Shown piece by piece: positions 36,184-47,988 of a DNA stretch of 64,000 nucleotides (within the stretch, counting starts at the first letter, position 1; each line of letters opens with the position of its first letter). A program made the translations under genes and the position numbers. Location of the stretch: NCBI RefSeq assembly GCF_019649055.1, contig NW_026570264.1:248001-312000 (forward strand). The letters run 5' to 3'. This DNA comes from Paramacrobiotus metropolitanus. Its lineage: Eukaryota > Tardigrada > Eutardigrada > Parachela > Macrobiotidae. Under the pieces are notes generated by a model that worked only from the letters and a program-made list of their open reading frames with translations, made no database searches and had not been told where the DNA came from.

Positions 36184-37213
36184 TTACAACAAGAAAATTT
36201 CGTTCAATTTATCCAGCCCTTCCATCGTGCCCAGCACAGACGCCGCATTACCCCGTTGAATTTCTATCGACAAACGCTGACGTAAAAATTCATGCGAGCG
36301 TGCTTCGCCGGTTTGCTGCTGAAGTCTTTTCCCCAGTTCTTTCACAAATGCGATTGCTGACGGCCCCCACGGGCCCAGGGTTTCAAGGGCGATTGGGACG
36401 AATAGGTAGCGGCTAAGCAGGTACAAATAAAGTCTGGACTTCTTATCCTCTGCTTGCACGGCGGCCGCTCCCGCTGTGGTCGAGGTGGCTTTGACATGTG
36501 ACGGCGCAACCGTGTCTACACATGTCACGTCCCATGCTAGGCACAATCCTCGTTTCCAGGCAAATGTCGTGCAGCCGTCCGGACGGCGTTCCGTGGTGTG
36601 AGATGTACCACGAGGCTCCAGTTTTGCGGGCACGCCGGCAGATACACATGCTCGACAAATTATGCTATTTAATCCGCCGTGGCGCGGGTGCCTTCCGGCG
36701 GAGAAGGCACATGACAGCCCATGATGCCCGTAACCGTCCACGCGTTTGAGACATTTAACGCAATCATGAGGTTCGCAAATCGTGGCGCCAAGGCGAAGAC
36801 CAACACTGATCTTGAGTTCGTCGTCTCCAAGCAGGTTGCCGATGTGGGCGGAAGGTAGGGCGTTCAACCAGATGCCGGCCTATGGCCTAGACTGGACAAG
36901 CAGGCGTGCTGTATTGACTTCATGGCCTTCGAACACCTGCAAGAGAGCAGAAAGGGAAACGTTACATAAAGGCAAGTCCCACGCCTTTTGAGACTTCCGG
37001 AAAACGGGTTCGGGAATTTCAGGCTGACGGGCTTTCAGTTTCCAGGACTCCACTGCGCCGGCGACGTCGATAACACCGTGGGTAGGCAGCAGCGCGGACA
37101 GCAAACCGGATACAGAATGAATCCAAGCCAGGAAGGCTGGTAGGGATAATTCTTCTGACCGGCGAATGCCAATTCCACCTCTGCTAACCGGGAGTGTTGC
37201 TTGAGGTAGGCGG
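36184..37213 (-). pseudogene. Reverse-transcriptase C-terminal fragment B (thumb, CCHC and endonuclease-like region)
   Basis: The longest of three fragments. From 37213 it reads LPQATLPVSRGGIGIRRSEE (RT thumb), then SLSALLQVFEGHEVNTARLL. A frameshift near 36870 precedes WLNALPSAHIGNLLGDDELK and VGLRLGATIC. A zinc-binding-like CVKC...HHGLSC motif (C-x2-C-x8-H-x4-C) follows, then RPDG...WDVTC, resembling the CCHC plus RPD/D endonuclease region of RLE-type non-LTR retrotransposons. The end is GEARSHEFLRQRLSIEIQRG and NAASVLG. No 5' polymerase domain remains. The element class is my inference from these motifs. Confidence 0.75.
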
Positions 37214-37275
37214 GTAGTCGTTAGTCGTTGTGGTTGGTCCGAACGTTCGACAGAATATCTGTAGATTGAATATCT

Positions 37276-40275
37276 ATGGACTATGGGAAAATTCCTTGTA
37301 TCTATATTCCCAATCCACCAGCCGGAGTATATCTCATACGGGTCTGGAGATGATCTATCTGATCCATTTGTAGTGGATATATGGGGAGATTCTGGTGAAT
37401 TCGAATGTGGTTAAGTGTCTGATGTGGATGAACACGGCCTGTCCGTTAAGCTGGACGGCCATACGATACGTTGTGTTCCTTTCGGCAGCGCATGGTGTTG
37501 AGAATAGGGATTTCCCAGAATCAGCTCTACCTTAACTCGCCCCCACCTATTTGGCCCCACCGACATGAGCGTGGCGTCGTGGACGCCAGCTCGGTTGGCT
37601 AACAGTATTTTGTGCGCGTGTACAGAAATGTACAACTGTAGCTCGTGTCCGTACTTTGTCGACACGGTTGAAGTGATTCAGCCGGGCACAACGCTAACAC
37701 GTTATACCGTTATTGATGGACCAACGGCACTGACTCAACGACTGCGCAAGCGTGGAGATTTCGGCCCACTCGTTTTTCAAAAGGTCCACATGCAAAAGTT
37801 CGACGCATCCACAGAATATCCGCATCCACAGCGCTTACTGAGAGCTGCACATTCATCTGAACGGTTCCGGAATTTTTGGCTGAGAGTAACCCGCACGATG
37901 TTACTTACCCTGCACGATGAGTATAAGGAAGTACATATGTGCTGTATATGGAATTATATAGGGAGAAAACGTAAACGCGTTCCACCGTTCCCCTGTATTG
38001 CTGCCGTCACCCGGCTGGAGTGTGACGTTACGGCAATTCATATGGCTAAATATGACGCGGTACATAAGCGCCATGTTTAGCCATAACGTTACACTGCAGC
38101 CGGGTGCCGGCAACAATACAGAGGAACGGTGGAACACATTTACTTTTTCCCCCTATACAGGTATAATATATGGAAGTATATGGATGTATAATTATATGTA
38201 CTGCGGCCCCCTGACTACGATAAGTATTGTTCGAGGGAGGATGACGGCAATTAGGGCGATGACCATTGCTGTCCGGTGTGGAAATCTGTAAGGGATTTCG
38301 TGGATCGCTTGGCACCACGAAAGAGGGTTAAATAATTTTTTTAAGAAATAAAACGCATGGACACAGTTTCTAAACAAGCTGGATCTAATGGCAATTTAAT
38401 ACCGTTTTTTTTTATTATGTTCTGGTTTTCCGATCTTGATGTCTCAGCTTTTTTGAAGTTATACTACACAGTAGATCTTGTTCCTGGATAAATACGTAGC
38501 AATACTTCACACATGAAACTGATGAAAGTGATGAAACTATTAAAACCGTGGGAAAACAAAATCTGATAAACGCTATCCTACCAGGTCAGTCGATTCTTTA
38601 CGGTAAAATAGACTGGGTACTTATCGGTAAATGATAAGTCTGGTACACCATAGTATGTTATAACTTTCGCTTGTTGCTTTCGATACGTTGCTTTGCGTCA
38701 CAACGTAAGTAAGGCGTTGCAACATCTAAACTCCAGTTTAATCCAGTTGTGTGGTATTACTATTACGCCGACGCAGCCTATGCATCCTGATGATAAGAAC
38801 TCAGCCTACGGTAACATCTATGTGGAAGAGGAATTTCGGTGGCATCCACTACCTGGCTCGAACTGTCACGGACCACTGCCGTATTTTGTGAGAGTGGGAA
38901 TACTGTCTGTTCTCCTTGGTCGGATTACTGAATTTCTTGTCATTGAAGCTAAAGTGGCTAGTCGTCACTGACAACGCGCAATTGTACATCCATGAATTGT
39001 TTGGTTTTCTTCAGCCGACCAATGTCTTAACCTTGACCGAGGCGGACGTGGACATGTTGTTCCCTTACAAATCTCCGGAATTCCGAACAATATGCGATAA
39101 TATCCTGTTGCAAAATTGTGGGTTCAATGCGAAGGAGCCCATTAATTTTCCTATAATATGTGGCAACGGTAGTATGATGGACGCTGACAACGAACTGCTC
39201 ATCCGATACGAAGGCACATTCTTTATCAGCGTGACTCATTGGTCGTTCAGTTTTGCCGGTAAAACGAAAGCGGATTATTCGGCGTCGGTTCGCAGGATGT
39301 GCGAAGTATGTTGTCCACAACTGGAGGACACAAAGCTGCACCGTCTGCTGGATGGCTTAAATGCTTTCCCACCCCCCAGACATCTACTTGAGGATTTACT
39401 GTAGGCGTTTCTAAGCGCCCCTTTTGTGCTGTAAGTAGTAAGTATTGATCCGCTGCCGTTCGTTTTGTGTTTTTTCAATGACGTTTGTGTGTCCACAGTA
39501 ACGCAACGTCAATGGCCCTGAAATTACGAGTATTGGTGAACCAAAATTTTTTTTATAGTACTAGCGTGGATTAAGACTTGGAAGTCAAGACTCAAGCCCG
39601 TTCAGTATTTTATTACGCAGATGTACATTTGGCACTAATGAAGGTTATACATGTATTATTGCTTAAAATTAAACTTTTCCTAATGGGAGATTGTATTCTT
39701 TACGGTAACGGGCAGATCGTTCTTAACTTCAGCGGCTATCGTTCGAGCACCAATCACCAAGCAATTCTGCTCATTCTACAAAATGCTTACAAAATGCAAT
39801 TGTTTTGAGTAAAGCCATCGTGCCGTGTTACGGAGTTCGGCGTAATATGTGAGTTTATGTATATTTTTCGCTCACTTTAAAAATTAAATTAATTAGAATT
39901 AATTGAATGCAATTTGGAGTTAGCATCTCCTGCCAAATTGATAAGTGGTAACTCGGTGTAACGATATAGCAGCGTAATGAATTGTTGGACGGAATTGTAT
40001 ATGTTTCATGAACACAATGCAGTTTACATGTTTGATGGAGAGCCGAGTTTCTCAGTCGTCGAAAACATTAGACAGCTTCGAGAACTGCAGCTTTAAATTA
40101 GTCTACAAGCCGTTTTAGGCAGCACTAGGAGCACGGTAAAGTGGCTGTTGAAATATTTGTAGGTGAAACAGTCCGCCTCCCGATACCATTTCTGACATTC
40201 GGACGGCCCTTCTGACAGAGTCGCCTAAGCGCCCAGCGGAACCTGGTAATCCCAACGCTGCTTTTATTACCATTC
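37276..40275 (+). pseudogene. FAX-4: mosaic FAX pseudogene
   Basis: Exon 1 (37276 to about 38330) resembles FAX-5 (SCPYFVDTVEVIQPGTT, TVIDGPTALTQRLRKRG) but has early frameshifts, a TAA near 37412, and a foldback insertion at 37936-38198. No exon 2 was found. Exon 3 (about 38704-39444) resembles FAX-2 (DNAQLYIHELFGF, TEADVDMLFPYKSPEFRTIC). Its acceptor AG is changed to AC, there is a frameshift before MVGLLNF-like sequence, and TAG replaces the tryptophan after EDLL. Exon 4 is degraded (about 40148-40275). Exon 1 and exon 3 therefore come from different subfamilies. Confidence 0.8.
37936..38198. mobile_element. Foldback MITE inserted in FAX-4 exon 1
   Basis: The exon is colinear with FAX-5 up to GAGTATAAGGAAGT and again from CTGCGGCCCCCTGA. 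The insert between them is palindromic: AACGCGTTCCACCGTTCCCC, GCCGTCACCCGGCTG and TATAGGGAGAAAA on the left recur as complements on the right (GGAACGGTGGAACACATTTA, CAGCCGGGTGCCGGC, TTTTTCCCCCTATA). Confidence 0.8.
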
Positions 40276-40734
40276 TTGAAAACAATTCCTGTAAACGGAC
40301 GTTAGATCTGCAATGAAAGGGACCCTGGAATTCTAGAATGTTTTATTATTTCTTCCGTGAACATTAATTATCCTAATTATGGCGGTTCTGGCATTGTATA
40401 CAACGTACCAGCCTACCTTACGACTCCTAGTGGATAGTGTTCGTGTGTGGCACATTCGTGCAATCGCGAAGCTTTCAGTAAACGGAAGCTCTCTTTGTTC
40501 CATGATGAGGGACCACTGTAAACCTTGCTTGGTAGCGTGAATGTTGCTGGTTCCTCTTGCAAAATAATAAAATCCCACCGTCTTTTTCACAGTTCTCATC
40601 GATCCAGCGACACGGCAACGAAAATAAAACTTTTTTACCATCTTTCACTAGTTAGATACTCCACGTTGTAGCATTGGCATTAATTTTGGGGTGTAGTTTA
40701 ACTTCCAATAGAGTGATAACAATATTATCAAGAT

Positions 40735-41193
40735 TCAGTTACACTTAAACAAAACACCACTTTCCACAGTACCAATAATAGAAGCGGCATTTCCTCTTTG
40801 GATGGCTAAAGAAATGTTCTGCTTTAAAAACTCATGGCTGCGAATCTCGCCTGTTTGTAATTCATTCAACCTTCTTTCCGACTTCTTTAGCCAGTTTCTT
40901 GGCTGATGAACCAAAACTACCAAAAGTTTCGAATCCAACAGCAGCGAACACATATCGTCCTGACAGGAAGCTGTATTGTGCACTTTTTCGGCTTCTGCCT
41001 GGTCGGCTGCCGCTCCGGCCCTTAAGCTGGTGTGATCCAAATATGAGCGCGCGACGGTGTCCCCACAGGTTACATCCCAGGCTAAACACAGCCTTTTCGT
41101 CCAGGGGAAAGTAGTGATTCCGTCTGGGCGTGTGTCGTTTTCGTGGTACATGCCTCTAGGTTCCGTTCGCGCCACGATGCCTGCCAAAACCAC
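40735..41193 (-). pseudogene. Reverse-transcriptase C-terminal fragment C
   Basis: Same family as fragment B: TRPDGITTFPWTKRLCLAWD, VTCGDTVARS, RAGAAADQAEAEK, then a frameshift near 40930 (the frame VGFETFGSFGSSAKK is correct there), GEIRSHEFLKQNISLAIQRG and NAASIIGTVE. The CCHC part is missing. It directly abuts the Gr2 exon 4 remnant. Confidence 0.7.
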
Positions 41194-41204
41194 AGCTCGT
41201 CGGC

Positions 41205-42960
41205 ATTAATTATTGGTGCGTCTTTCAGCAGTTCCTTGGCTAAAATGGCGTACGTTGCAAAAAATCCTGCCCTCTACAAATGAACGAGTACAGTGCATTC
41301 GTGCGCTAGCATACATACTGTACTCATAAAACAGGATACAACTACAGGTCAACCAAGCATTTCCTTGCTGCGGCTATCAACCCGCGGTCGAACAAGAAAA
41401 ACCCTCCACCGGTCAACAGCGGCGGCAACCATCGCACGGAGCGCAAAAAATTCCGCAGACACTCCGTCTCAGATAAACTGTGTTCCGAGGAGTGCGTATC
41501 ATGTCATTCCCGTGGCGACAGAAGCTTCTTCAGCATTATCTCCCACTGTGATGTAGCAAAAAATTAATGTCTTTAAAACGTTGTTAATATTTTCGCAAGT
41601 ACTGCAAAATGATTCATCTTCGTCTGCATCAAGGAGAATTTATACTGTGGTAGCAAGACTGAAAATGAAATTTTTGAAATTCGTCAGTGTAATAATAATA
41701 GTTAGTATTAGTTACATCTATCACTGGGCGAAAGTTGAGTAAATTCAGGTGGCAACGAAAAAAGTTATTGATGTTTTTTCGTTGCCGACCATGAGCGATT
41801 CGGCGGGCTAGTGTCATGTCAAATGTGTGGTTTTGATGCAGCTCAATTGAGCCAGTGAGAATAGTCAAAAAAGGTCGAAACCGGTATAATCTCTTCTGAA
41901 ATTTGCTGAAGGAGACACCATCATTCAATACAGAGTACATGGTCCAGAGGTCGTATTTCAAGATAATTTCGTGATATGTTGACGAATGTTGTACTGTTGT
42001 TAACGATTTCCGTACAGCTAACTGTACCTGTAATGTGGGCTAAGAAGAATGTATCATATTGCACGAACATGAGTTTATGTGCTGGAACCCAGAGCTGGGT
42101 TCCAGCTCTGGGTTTTTGGTTGTATAGTTAAATTTCTGAACCACTAACACACCAGCCGCTTTCATCGTCTTCTGCGCTGCATTTTACCTCAAAATGGAGC
42201 TTGATAGACAACACGATTGGCAACAGCATCGACAGCATACAAAACCCAATCACAATCACCGGTATCAGCGCTCTCACGGACCCACTGAATGCCGGATTGC
42301 AGAAACTCTGCACGAAGCACATCCTTAACCTACTGCAGCCAATATGAAACAGAACTATCAGCGAGAACGCTCTGCCCAACGCATCAATGTAGCTGCGCAT
42401 TTTCATAACGCTTTCTTGAACAACCTCAGGCATGAACTCTTTTTTTCCGCAAATAGGCATCTCGCATCATAGCAATTCCGTCCAGAATACGCTTGCACAT
42501 AACGGCCAGAACTAAGTAAGACAGCATCTGCGGCACGCCCATCAGCGGATACACGGCACACTGCCACGCCCACAGCGGCATGATGAATTCGCCCATCACT
42601 TGGAAGTAGTTAGCATCCATGGTCCGCGGTAGTGTGGTTAGAGAATTCTCGAACAATATCAGTATTCGTTGCGTAATCCAGCGAACCGTAAAGAAAGTTG
42701 TAAAGAACTCCACACTAAAATTGTTGCCGGCCGCGAGATACATGTAGCATTGAATACTTTCTGTTTGAAGACGAAAGCAAATACTATCAGCACCGCGGCT
42801 TCGTATATAACAGCTGAATGGCAACGGCTATATTTAAATTGGATAAGAAAAGGGCATGGAGACATCCGGCATGATGAAGGCGCTGAGCACCTGAGCATAC
42901 CGCCCCATAACTAACAGCAGCTTTTAACGGCTTTGAACACAGTGAGTGGCTTATGCTGCA
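41205..42960 (-). pseudogene. Gr2: reverse-strand gustatory-receptor-like pseudogene
   Basis: Exon 1/2 region 42188-42960 matches Gr1 (EAAVLIVFAFVFKQKVFNAT, LPRTMDANYFQVMGEF, PLWAWQCAVYPLMGVPQML, LIVLFHIGCSRL). It has a stop near the N-terminus and frameshifts near 42735 and 42435; the GAG/GTAAAA donor persists. Exon 3 (about 41395-41566) reads WEIMLKKLLSP, a TGA, then CLRNFLRSVRWLPPLLTGGG and FFLFDRGLIA. Exon 4 (41216-41262) reads GFFATYAILAKELLKDAP. The order and orientation of all exons are preserved, so this was once a complete gene. Confidence 0.75.
42083..42113. repeat. Short perfect hairpin
   Basis: AAC CCAGAGCTGG pairs with CCAGCTCTGGGTT across a few bases, just 3' of the Gr2 exon. 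Too short to classify; possibly a foldback remnant. A similar hairpin around GGCAACGAAAAAA/TTTTTTCGTTGCC lies at 41750-41793. Confidence 0.6.
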
Positions 42961-43059
42961 GGGTACAACCTACTTCATTTACATGCCCATTAGCAGATTT
43001 TACTTCACCAGAGGAAAAAAATTATTTGTTTGTGAAGCAATACAAGCGAACAAATCTGT

Positions 43060-43115
43060 AACACTCAGGATCTTCCGCTTCTGATTGCTGAGCAAGTCAT
43101 AATCTTACTGCAGAA
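43060..43115 (+). promoter_or_regulatory. Conserved Gr intergenic block, copy 2 (short)
   Basis: AGGATCTTCCGCTTCTGATT and GCTGAGCAAGTCATAAT match the block before Gr3 in the same orientation. Here the block lies between a reverse Gr (Gr2) and a forward Gr (Gr2b), the arrangement expected for a shared divergent promoter. Confidence 0.4.
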
Positions 43116-43339
43116 TTTTTGTCACTTTATTGTAAAGCATTCGTGCAAATCTTCCCATCGATTGGATACCTTGTACCTGCTTCTCGCTGCTATGTCGAGA
43201 ATCGTTGTGAATATCGTTCGACACGCTTAAACCAATAACTGTGTACGTGAAGCCATGAAGCATTGCACTGACAAACTTACATCTTTCTACGCCATTTCCA
43301 GCTTTCGCCGGTAGAATCCCGTACCAATACCCGTTGAAG

Positions 43340-45370
43340 CGCACCGTTCCAAACCTTTCGGGGTCATCAGTACCTGACGACCGTCCTCTAGTGCTTCTAG
43401 TGGGCCATTATTACCCTGATCACTATCCTCACCGCCATGGCCATGATTTCCGCCACCCTGTCCCTGAAAATCCTGACCTTCTGGCTTTTGCGCAGTACAC
43501 CCAAAAGTGCACCTAGCTGATTGTCACAATTTTGACCTTTAACCCTCCAGCGCTCACTACTCGAACGGGTGGGAGTTTCTTTGTGAAAACCTGGATTTTA
43601 CGATAAAAAAATTCAATTAAGAAAGGGAATTTTTTGTGTGCTTGTACTGACCATAGGTCACCGGCGGTGACATGGGTGATTAGCAACACCATTGGGCGCA
43701 GACGATTCTAGCCATGAAAACGTTTAATTCTATAATAATTCGGCGAACAACACCTGACAGAAACAAACGTTTATCGTACAGTTCATAAAGAGGGCTTCAA
43801 AACAAGGGCATTGCAGTGGTCAATAAACTGACCATTGGTCAGCAAAACTGGAAAATAAGCACAACGGTTTTTGCATGATGTATAGTAATTGGTGGATAAC
43901 CGGACACAATAAGTACAGCGATTATCAACAATCCATCTATCAAATTAGCGTTACTTTTTAATTTTTATACAAGACATCGCGTAACAGTCTTCATGCCACG
44001 CTGAGCTGCTTTTACACTGCGTGCATGGTGCATGATTTAACTTTTATGGCCATGGATGTAGCCGCAGCGTTTGGATCGGAAATCAGCGATGACGGTACAG
44101 TAGCACGTGCGGTAGTGATGCGCTGAAGTTCACATCAACAGTTCTGGAAGCAGCAGCCGCCATCATGAACTCAGCATCGGCCGAATGTTATTAATACACC
44201 TGGCGCAAAGGTCACTACTCACTATCGACCATGTGCTTATTGGAGCTGTTATCATCCACACCTGCAGAAGACCGACATATTTTTTTCCTGCTCGCATACA
44301 CCGCTGTAATGTCCGCTTCGTTTAAACTGCAGTAGATCGCACAAGGCGCAAGGCAGACTGCAGGATTGTAATGCCGATTACAGTGGAATTGCACTACTGC
44401 AGATTACGAAACAAGGTTACCACGCTCGGCTACCTTGAAGGCTTGGTTGTCCAGAAACGACCAACGATTCATTCGTTTGAGTGCCATTGCCGACCGCCCA
44501 GGGTGCCGCCCAACTAAATCGTTTTTGAAAGAGTTCCGGCAAGCAGAACCACGTGGATCGTGTTACGGTAGAGGTCCGAACCAACAAGACCTTATCCGAT
44601 TTACATAATTATAAAAGTTTCGAAATTGCGACCGCCCGTACTTCAGGACCATACATGCCCAATGGTGTCTGCACGCAACACGAGTTTTCGATGGAGTGTG
44701 GCCATCTACTGTTTAACTTTCAGAACCGATGCTTGTTATTTTCTAATAAAGCATCACTGATATTACATTATTGAATTATCTCAGATTAATTTACTCTGTG
44801 ACTACTTAGTTAATTAGCAGGACCTTCGGGAGGTCAGAAAGTTCGAAATTAGCGACTTTCGCGATCTCGTGGTTTTTGAGGGACTCAAGATTCCAGTTTG
44901 GCTTGTGTTTTTATTGCTGCTGTTAGGTCTCGTAACGCTGATTACGCTTTCAGATATCGGTTAATTGCTGTTGTTCATTACGAAAAACATTTTGAAGACC
45001 CTGTTGCGCCCCAACACCAATGGGCGTCAGCGGGTTAATCAACGGACCAGTCTGCGGAGACAAAACTGTTGTGTCAGCGTCCACGTCGGTGAACTTTGCT
45101 GCACGGAAGTACTGGTGTTGATCGTTTACATCGCGCTGCATTTAAGTACTCTGTGGATGTCATATTCACCGGAGAGTATAAAAAAAATTTGTTCTTATTC
45201 CAGTAGCACTCCCCGCGTAACGAGTTTTCATTATAGACCGCGATGATGCTGCTGGCATAAGCCCGCTCGCCAAAATGTGGCGTGGATTTTTTTTATAATC
45301 TGCACTTAATTTTGCGGTTATAGGATTCTTTGCAACTTATGCCGTGCTCATGAAACAGCTTTAGTGTAAC
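43340..45370 (+). pseudogene. Gr2b: forward gustatory-receptor-like pseudogene, split by about 1.3 kb of other DNA
   Basis: N-terminal part at about 43370-43530 reads WAIITLITILTAMAMISATL then SLKILTFWL, almost as in Gr3, and hits a stop at LRSTPKSAPS. Further parts are CCTEVLVLIVYIALHLS (45095-45145), an exon 3 end VFIIDRDDAAG (about 45215-45260) and exon 4 GFFATYAVLMKQL followed by stop (45331-45364). Middle parts are missing or replaced by unrelated sequence (about 43540-45050). Confidence 0.65.
43540..45050. other. Unrelated DNA inside the Gr2b pseudogene
   Basis: It begins TTTAACCCTCCAGCGCTCAC and contains GACCATAGGTCA and CTGACCATTGGTCAG motifs. A TTAA next to CCCT would suit a piggyBac-type end, but no matching right end was found. 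A plus-strand frame at 44826-44962 (LREVRKFEISDFRDL, then KIPVWLVFLLLLLGLVTLIT, stop) has one strong transmembrane helix and an acceptor-like TTAGCAG before it. It could be a stray terminal exon. Confidence 0.3.
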
Positions 45371-47281
45371 TGCAGTTAATGGTTTGCTGAACGTTTCAGA
45401 TGACGGACAGTTAATTTAAATTGCTCTTCTAGTGGTACCCGGCACTGCAACACTAATACGGCTATATGTGGCTTACTTAAATCAGTTAGAGGTGACCGTT
45501 CCGATGAATTAATCACGATGCGAAATATGTGGACGTACTCGGTTGTCGCTACTGAGTTGACTTAGCAATACAAGAATAAGCGTACATATAGTGTGTATGC
45601 GTTAAAAGTGCGTTGTTACTTTATTGTTCTTCCTTCGACACGATTCGTTTTAATAAAAAAACACGAACATATAAAAGGCACGACACAGCAATGGTGGCTA
45701 CAACAAGGTTCGATTACTCGGGAACATCTTCGTTCCGTGGCCAATTATTTCTCATCCTTTGAACTGCGAGGGTTCGGGGTGCGCGATCGTGACCGTTTAT
45801 CGCGATTGCGCTCGTGCACCTGGCTCCCGGAAAGTACCTCCCCGCTTGAATCCAGAACTTGGCTTGAGTTCATCCCGGTGGTCCGCATCTCAAAATTGCT
45901 GGAGCCAGCCTTTCCAGCGCGCGTGTCCTTCAACAACAACAGTAAAATTACAGACAAAACACCGTTTAAATTAGGAAGTTCCTAATTAGGTTCGTGCCTA
46001 GCGATAATGCCGATAAATAATTATAAACGAGAGTCTCAACGTAATAAAAGAGTCAATAGTGACCGCCTGCCGATACCAGCAGTTTACGCCAAAGACCTCG
46101 AAGACCGGGTTATGCTGCCGTAATGTTCAGGTGGACGGTTACCCCTTTTCTCTACGATCGGATGGCAGTCTTACAGTTTCTTCAAAAAATACGGCAAACA
46201 AGCGGCAACGGTAGAGAGTTTGCGGAACGATAGCTGAATTCGACCCACGCAGGGTCCTTTCAACACAAGCACGATCGAAACTATGTCCAGTTAGTCTCTA
46301 TAGGGTTGCGCATTTTCGTTTCACTATCAAATGACGTTCGTAGAAGTATCTTCTGCCTAGCGGCTACAGTTATCGTATTCGCCTGATTGGCACGTGTCTT
46401 CCCGCTGATGACTGCTGCTTAAACGGACCCCGGTCCACACCTTATTACGGAACTGGCGCTCATCGCCTTCCATTGGCCAGACGTGACCGGCACTTCGTAT
46501 ACCGAACAGCGGCAAAGTGCAGGCTGGTGCACGGCAAGGCGACCAAACTCTCGAGATTTCGGTCGCATGACACCATATAAGCATTCACAATGAGTAGCTG
46601 TGAGCGGTGATGGTGTTTAGTGAGAAACTCCTAGATCCCAAAACGGAAGTGCAAAGGCTAGTGCAATGGTGAAGCTCAATGCTATGTCGGCTTATGCATT
46701 GCGCTGCCACTGTCGATGTCGAAGTTTCTTGCAGCGGCCCGACTCACAGAAGAACTCGAACGACATAGCACACAGTCAACTCGCACATGACGTTGTGCAT
46801 CGGTTTCGTTATCCTGATGCTGATGTCGGCACTCCATATTAAGCGTTAGGCAACTTAGGCTATTGCAGTAGTGGGCATGACTTCGCATGTGGGCAGCCAA
46901 TTTCAAAAGAAAGATATCACAAGATCATCGACCAAAATTAATTTTTTATAAATCCCAACGATCGGTGTCGTATCATTTCAACAACCTCAAAACAAAACCA
47001 TTAGCGAAAATTTATAACTATGTATGAACCCTTGATCATGAAAACCTTCAGTTAGGAATCGATGCTTCTGTTAAAAATTAACTTTGTTTCGGGTTCACCC
47101 GTTGCTGACCATTGAGCGTGCATGACCAAAGGCGTCTGTGCAGCGACATCGGAAGAAATGTTTTCAATTTATAACGGAAGACTGGATCTGTTCTGTTTAA
47201 TTTTTTTTAGTAAATCAAGGACTAACTGACAGGATAGAAATCATGTGTGAATGCGAGAGCGGTAACTAACCGAATTCTAGA
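45371..47281. other. Intergenic; no gene recognised
   Basis: An open plus frame at 45593-45985 and an opposing minus frame with an arginine/serine-rich end (RDKRSRSRTPNPRSS, 45745-45957) overlap. Neither has a recognisable family. CTAGCGGCTACAGT near 46357 is one end of the TACTGTAGCCG MITE; the other end was not found. Confidence 0.35.
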
Positions 47282-47988
47282 TCAGTATCTACGTACAGTA
47301 TTTATCTCTCTTCTGAAATATTTGTTGCACAGCAGCTGTACAGGAAAATGGGGTAGCAAGGCTGCTCAAGACTGAAGTTAATTTTGGAAAATACTAGCTA
47401 CAGGGAAAACTTACAACGTCAGTTTCCAACCAAAGATCCCGGTTTCGCAGTTTATCCCATTCGCGGATAGTTTCCGTCATGAACTTGCGCGTAATCCCAT
47501 GTTCGGTCGAAATGCGAGTTTTCGAAAATCCTTCGATAACTGTATGCTCACGCCAGGCCTCGGGCCCCGATCTACAGCATACAGGAAAATTCAGGCAAAA
47601 CTCGCAGTGCGACCAAGGCGAAAAGAACAGAAAATCAGAGAGCGAGAAAGATCTATAATACAGCCACTTACAACAACGCCGTAATCCCCTGCACCGCCTT
47701 CTTCAGCGATTTTTCATAGTGGCAGCCGAGAATTACGCACACGTCCGGGAGCCCGCTCCCTGGCAAAAATTTGCTGCGGCCCTTCACGTCTCGCAGCTCG
47801 TATTTCTTGTGTAACATAACCTTCGTCAGGCGCTTTTCGACGCGCTTGTCTGTAATATTCAGACATAAGGAGCCGTTTGCTTTCAGCGACTAAAATGTTT
47901 AAAAAATCATAATAATAATTATAATCATAATAATTACATCGTGTTCCGCTGAGTTTGTGCAAGATAAGCAAAGCAACGAAATAATCAT
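47282..47988 (-). CDS. Small predicted secreted protein, four exons, 159 aa, family unknown
   Basis: Exons 47938-47988, 47672-47889, 47415-47571 and 47282-47335 (51+218+157+54 = 480 nt, 160 codons). Introns are 48, 100 and 79 nt, all GT-AG, all phases consistent, ending in a stop. The start MIISLLCLSCTNSAEHD looks like a signal peptide with a cut after NSA. The mature part is basic, with four cysteines (LCLNI, VCVILGCHYE, LLCNKYF). Motifs are KYELRDVKGRSKFLPG, GITRKFMTETIREWDKL and RDLWLETDV. I do not recognise the family. The first exon could extend upstream in the same frame (WQTVVSESSK...), but the ATG at 47988 is preferred because it yields a signal peptide. Confidence 0.65.

Noticed and set aside
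36880-37104. A separate small gene upstream of the reverse-transcriptase fragment
   Set aside because: It is the RT thumb of the same fragment in another frame; the break is a frameshift near 36870.
43540-45050. A piggyBac insertion beginning TTAACCC
   Set aside because: No matching right end or second TTAA with inverted repeat could be found, and no transposase frame was recognised.
45593-45985. A 130-codon plus frame and the opposite RS-rich minus frame
   Set aside because: No family motif, no splice continuation and two frames competing for the same DNA; not supported as genes.
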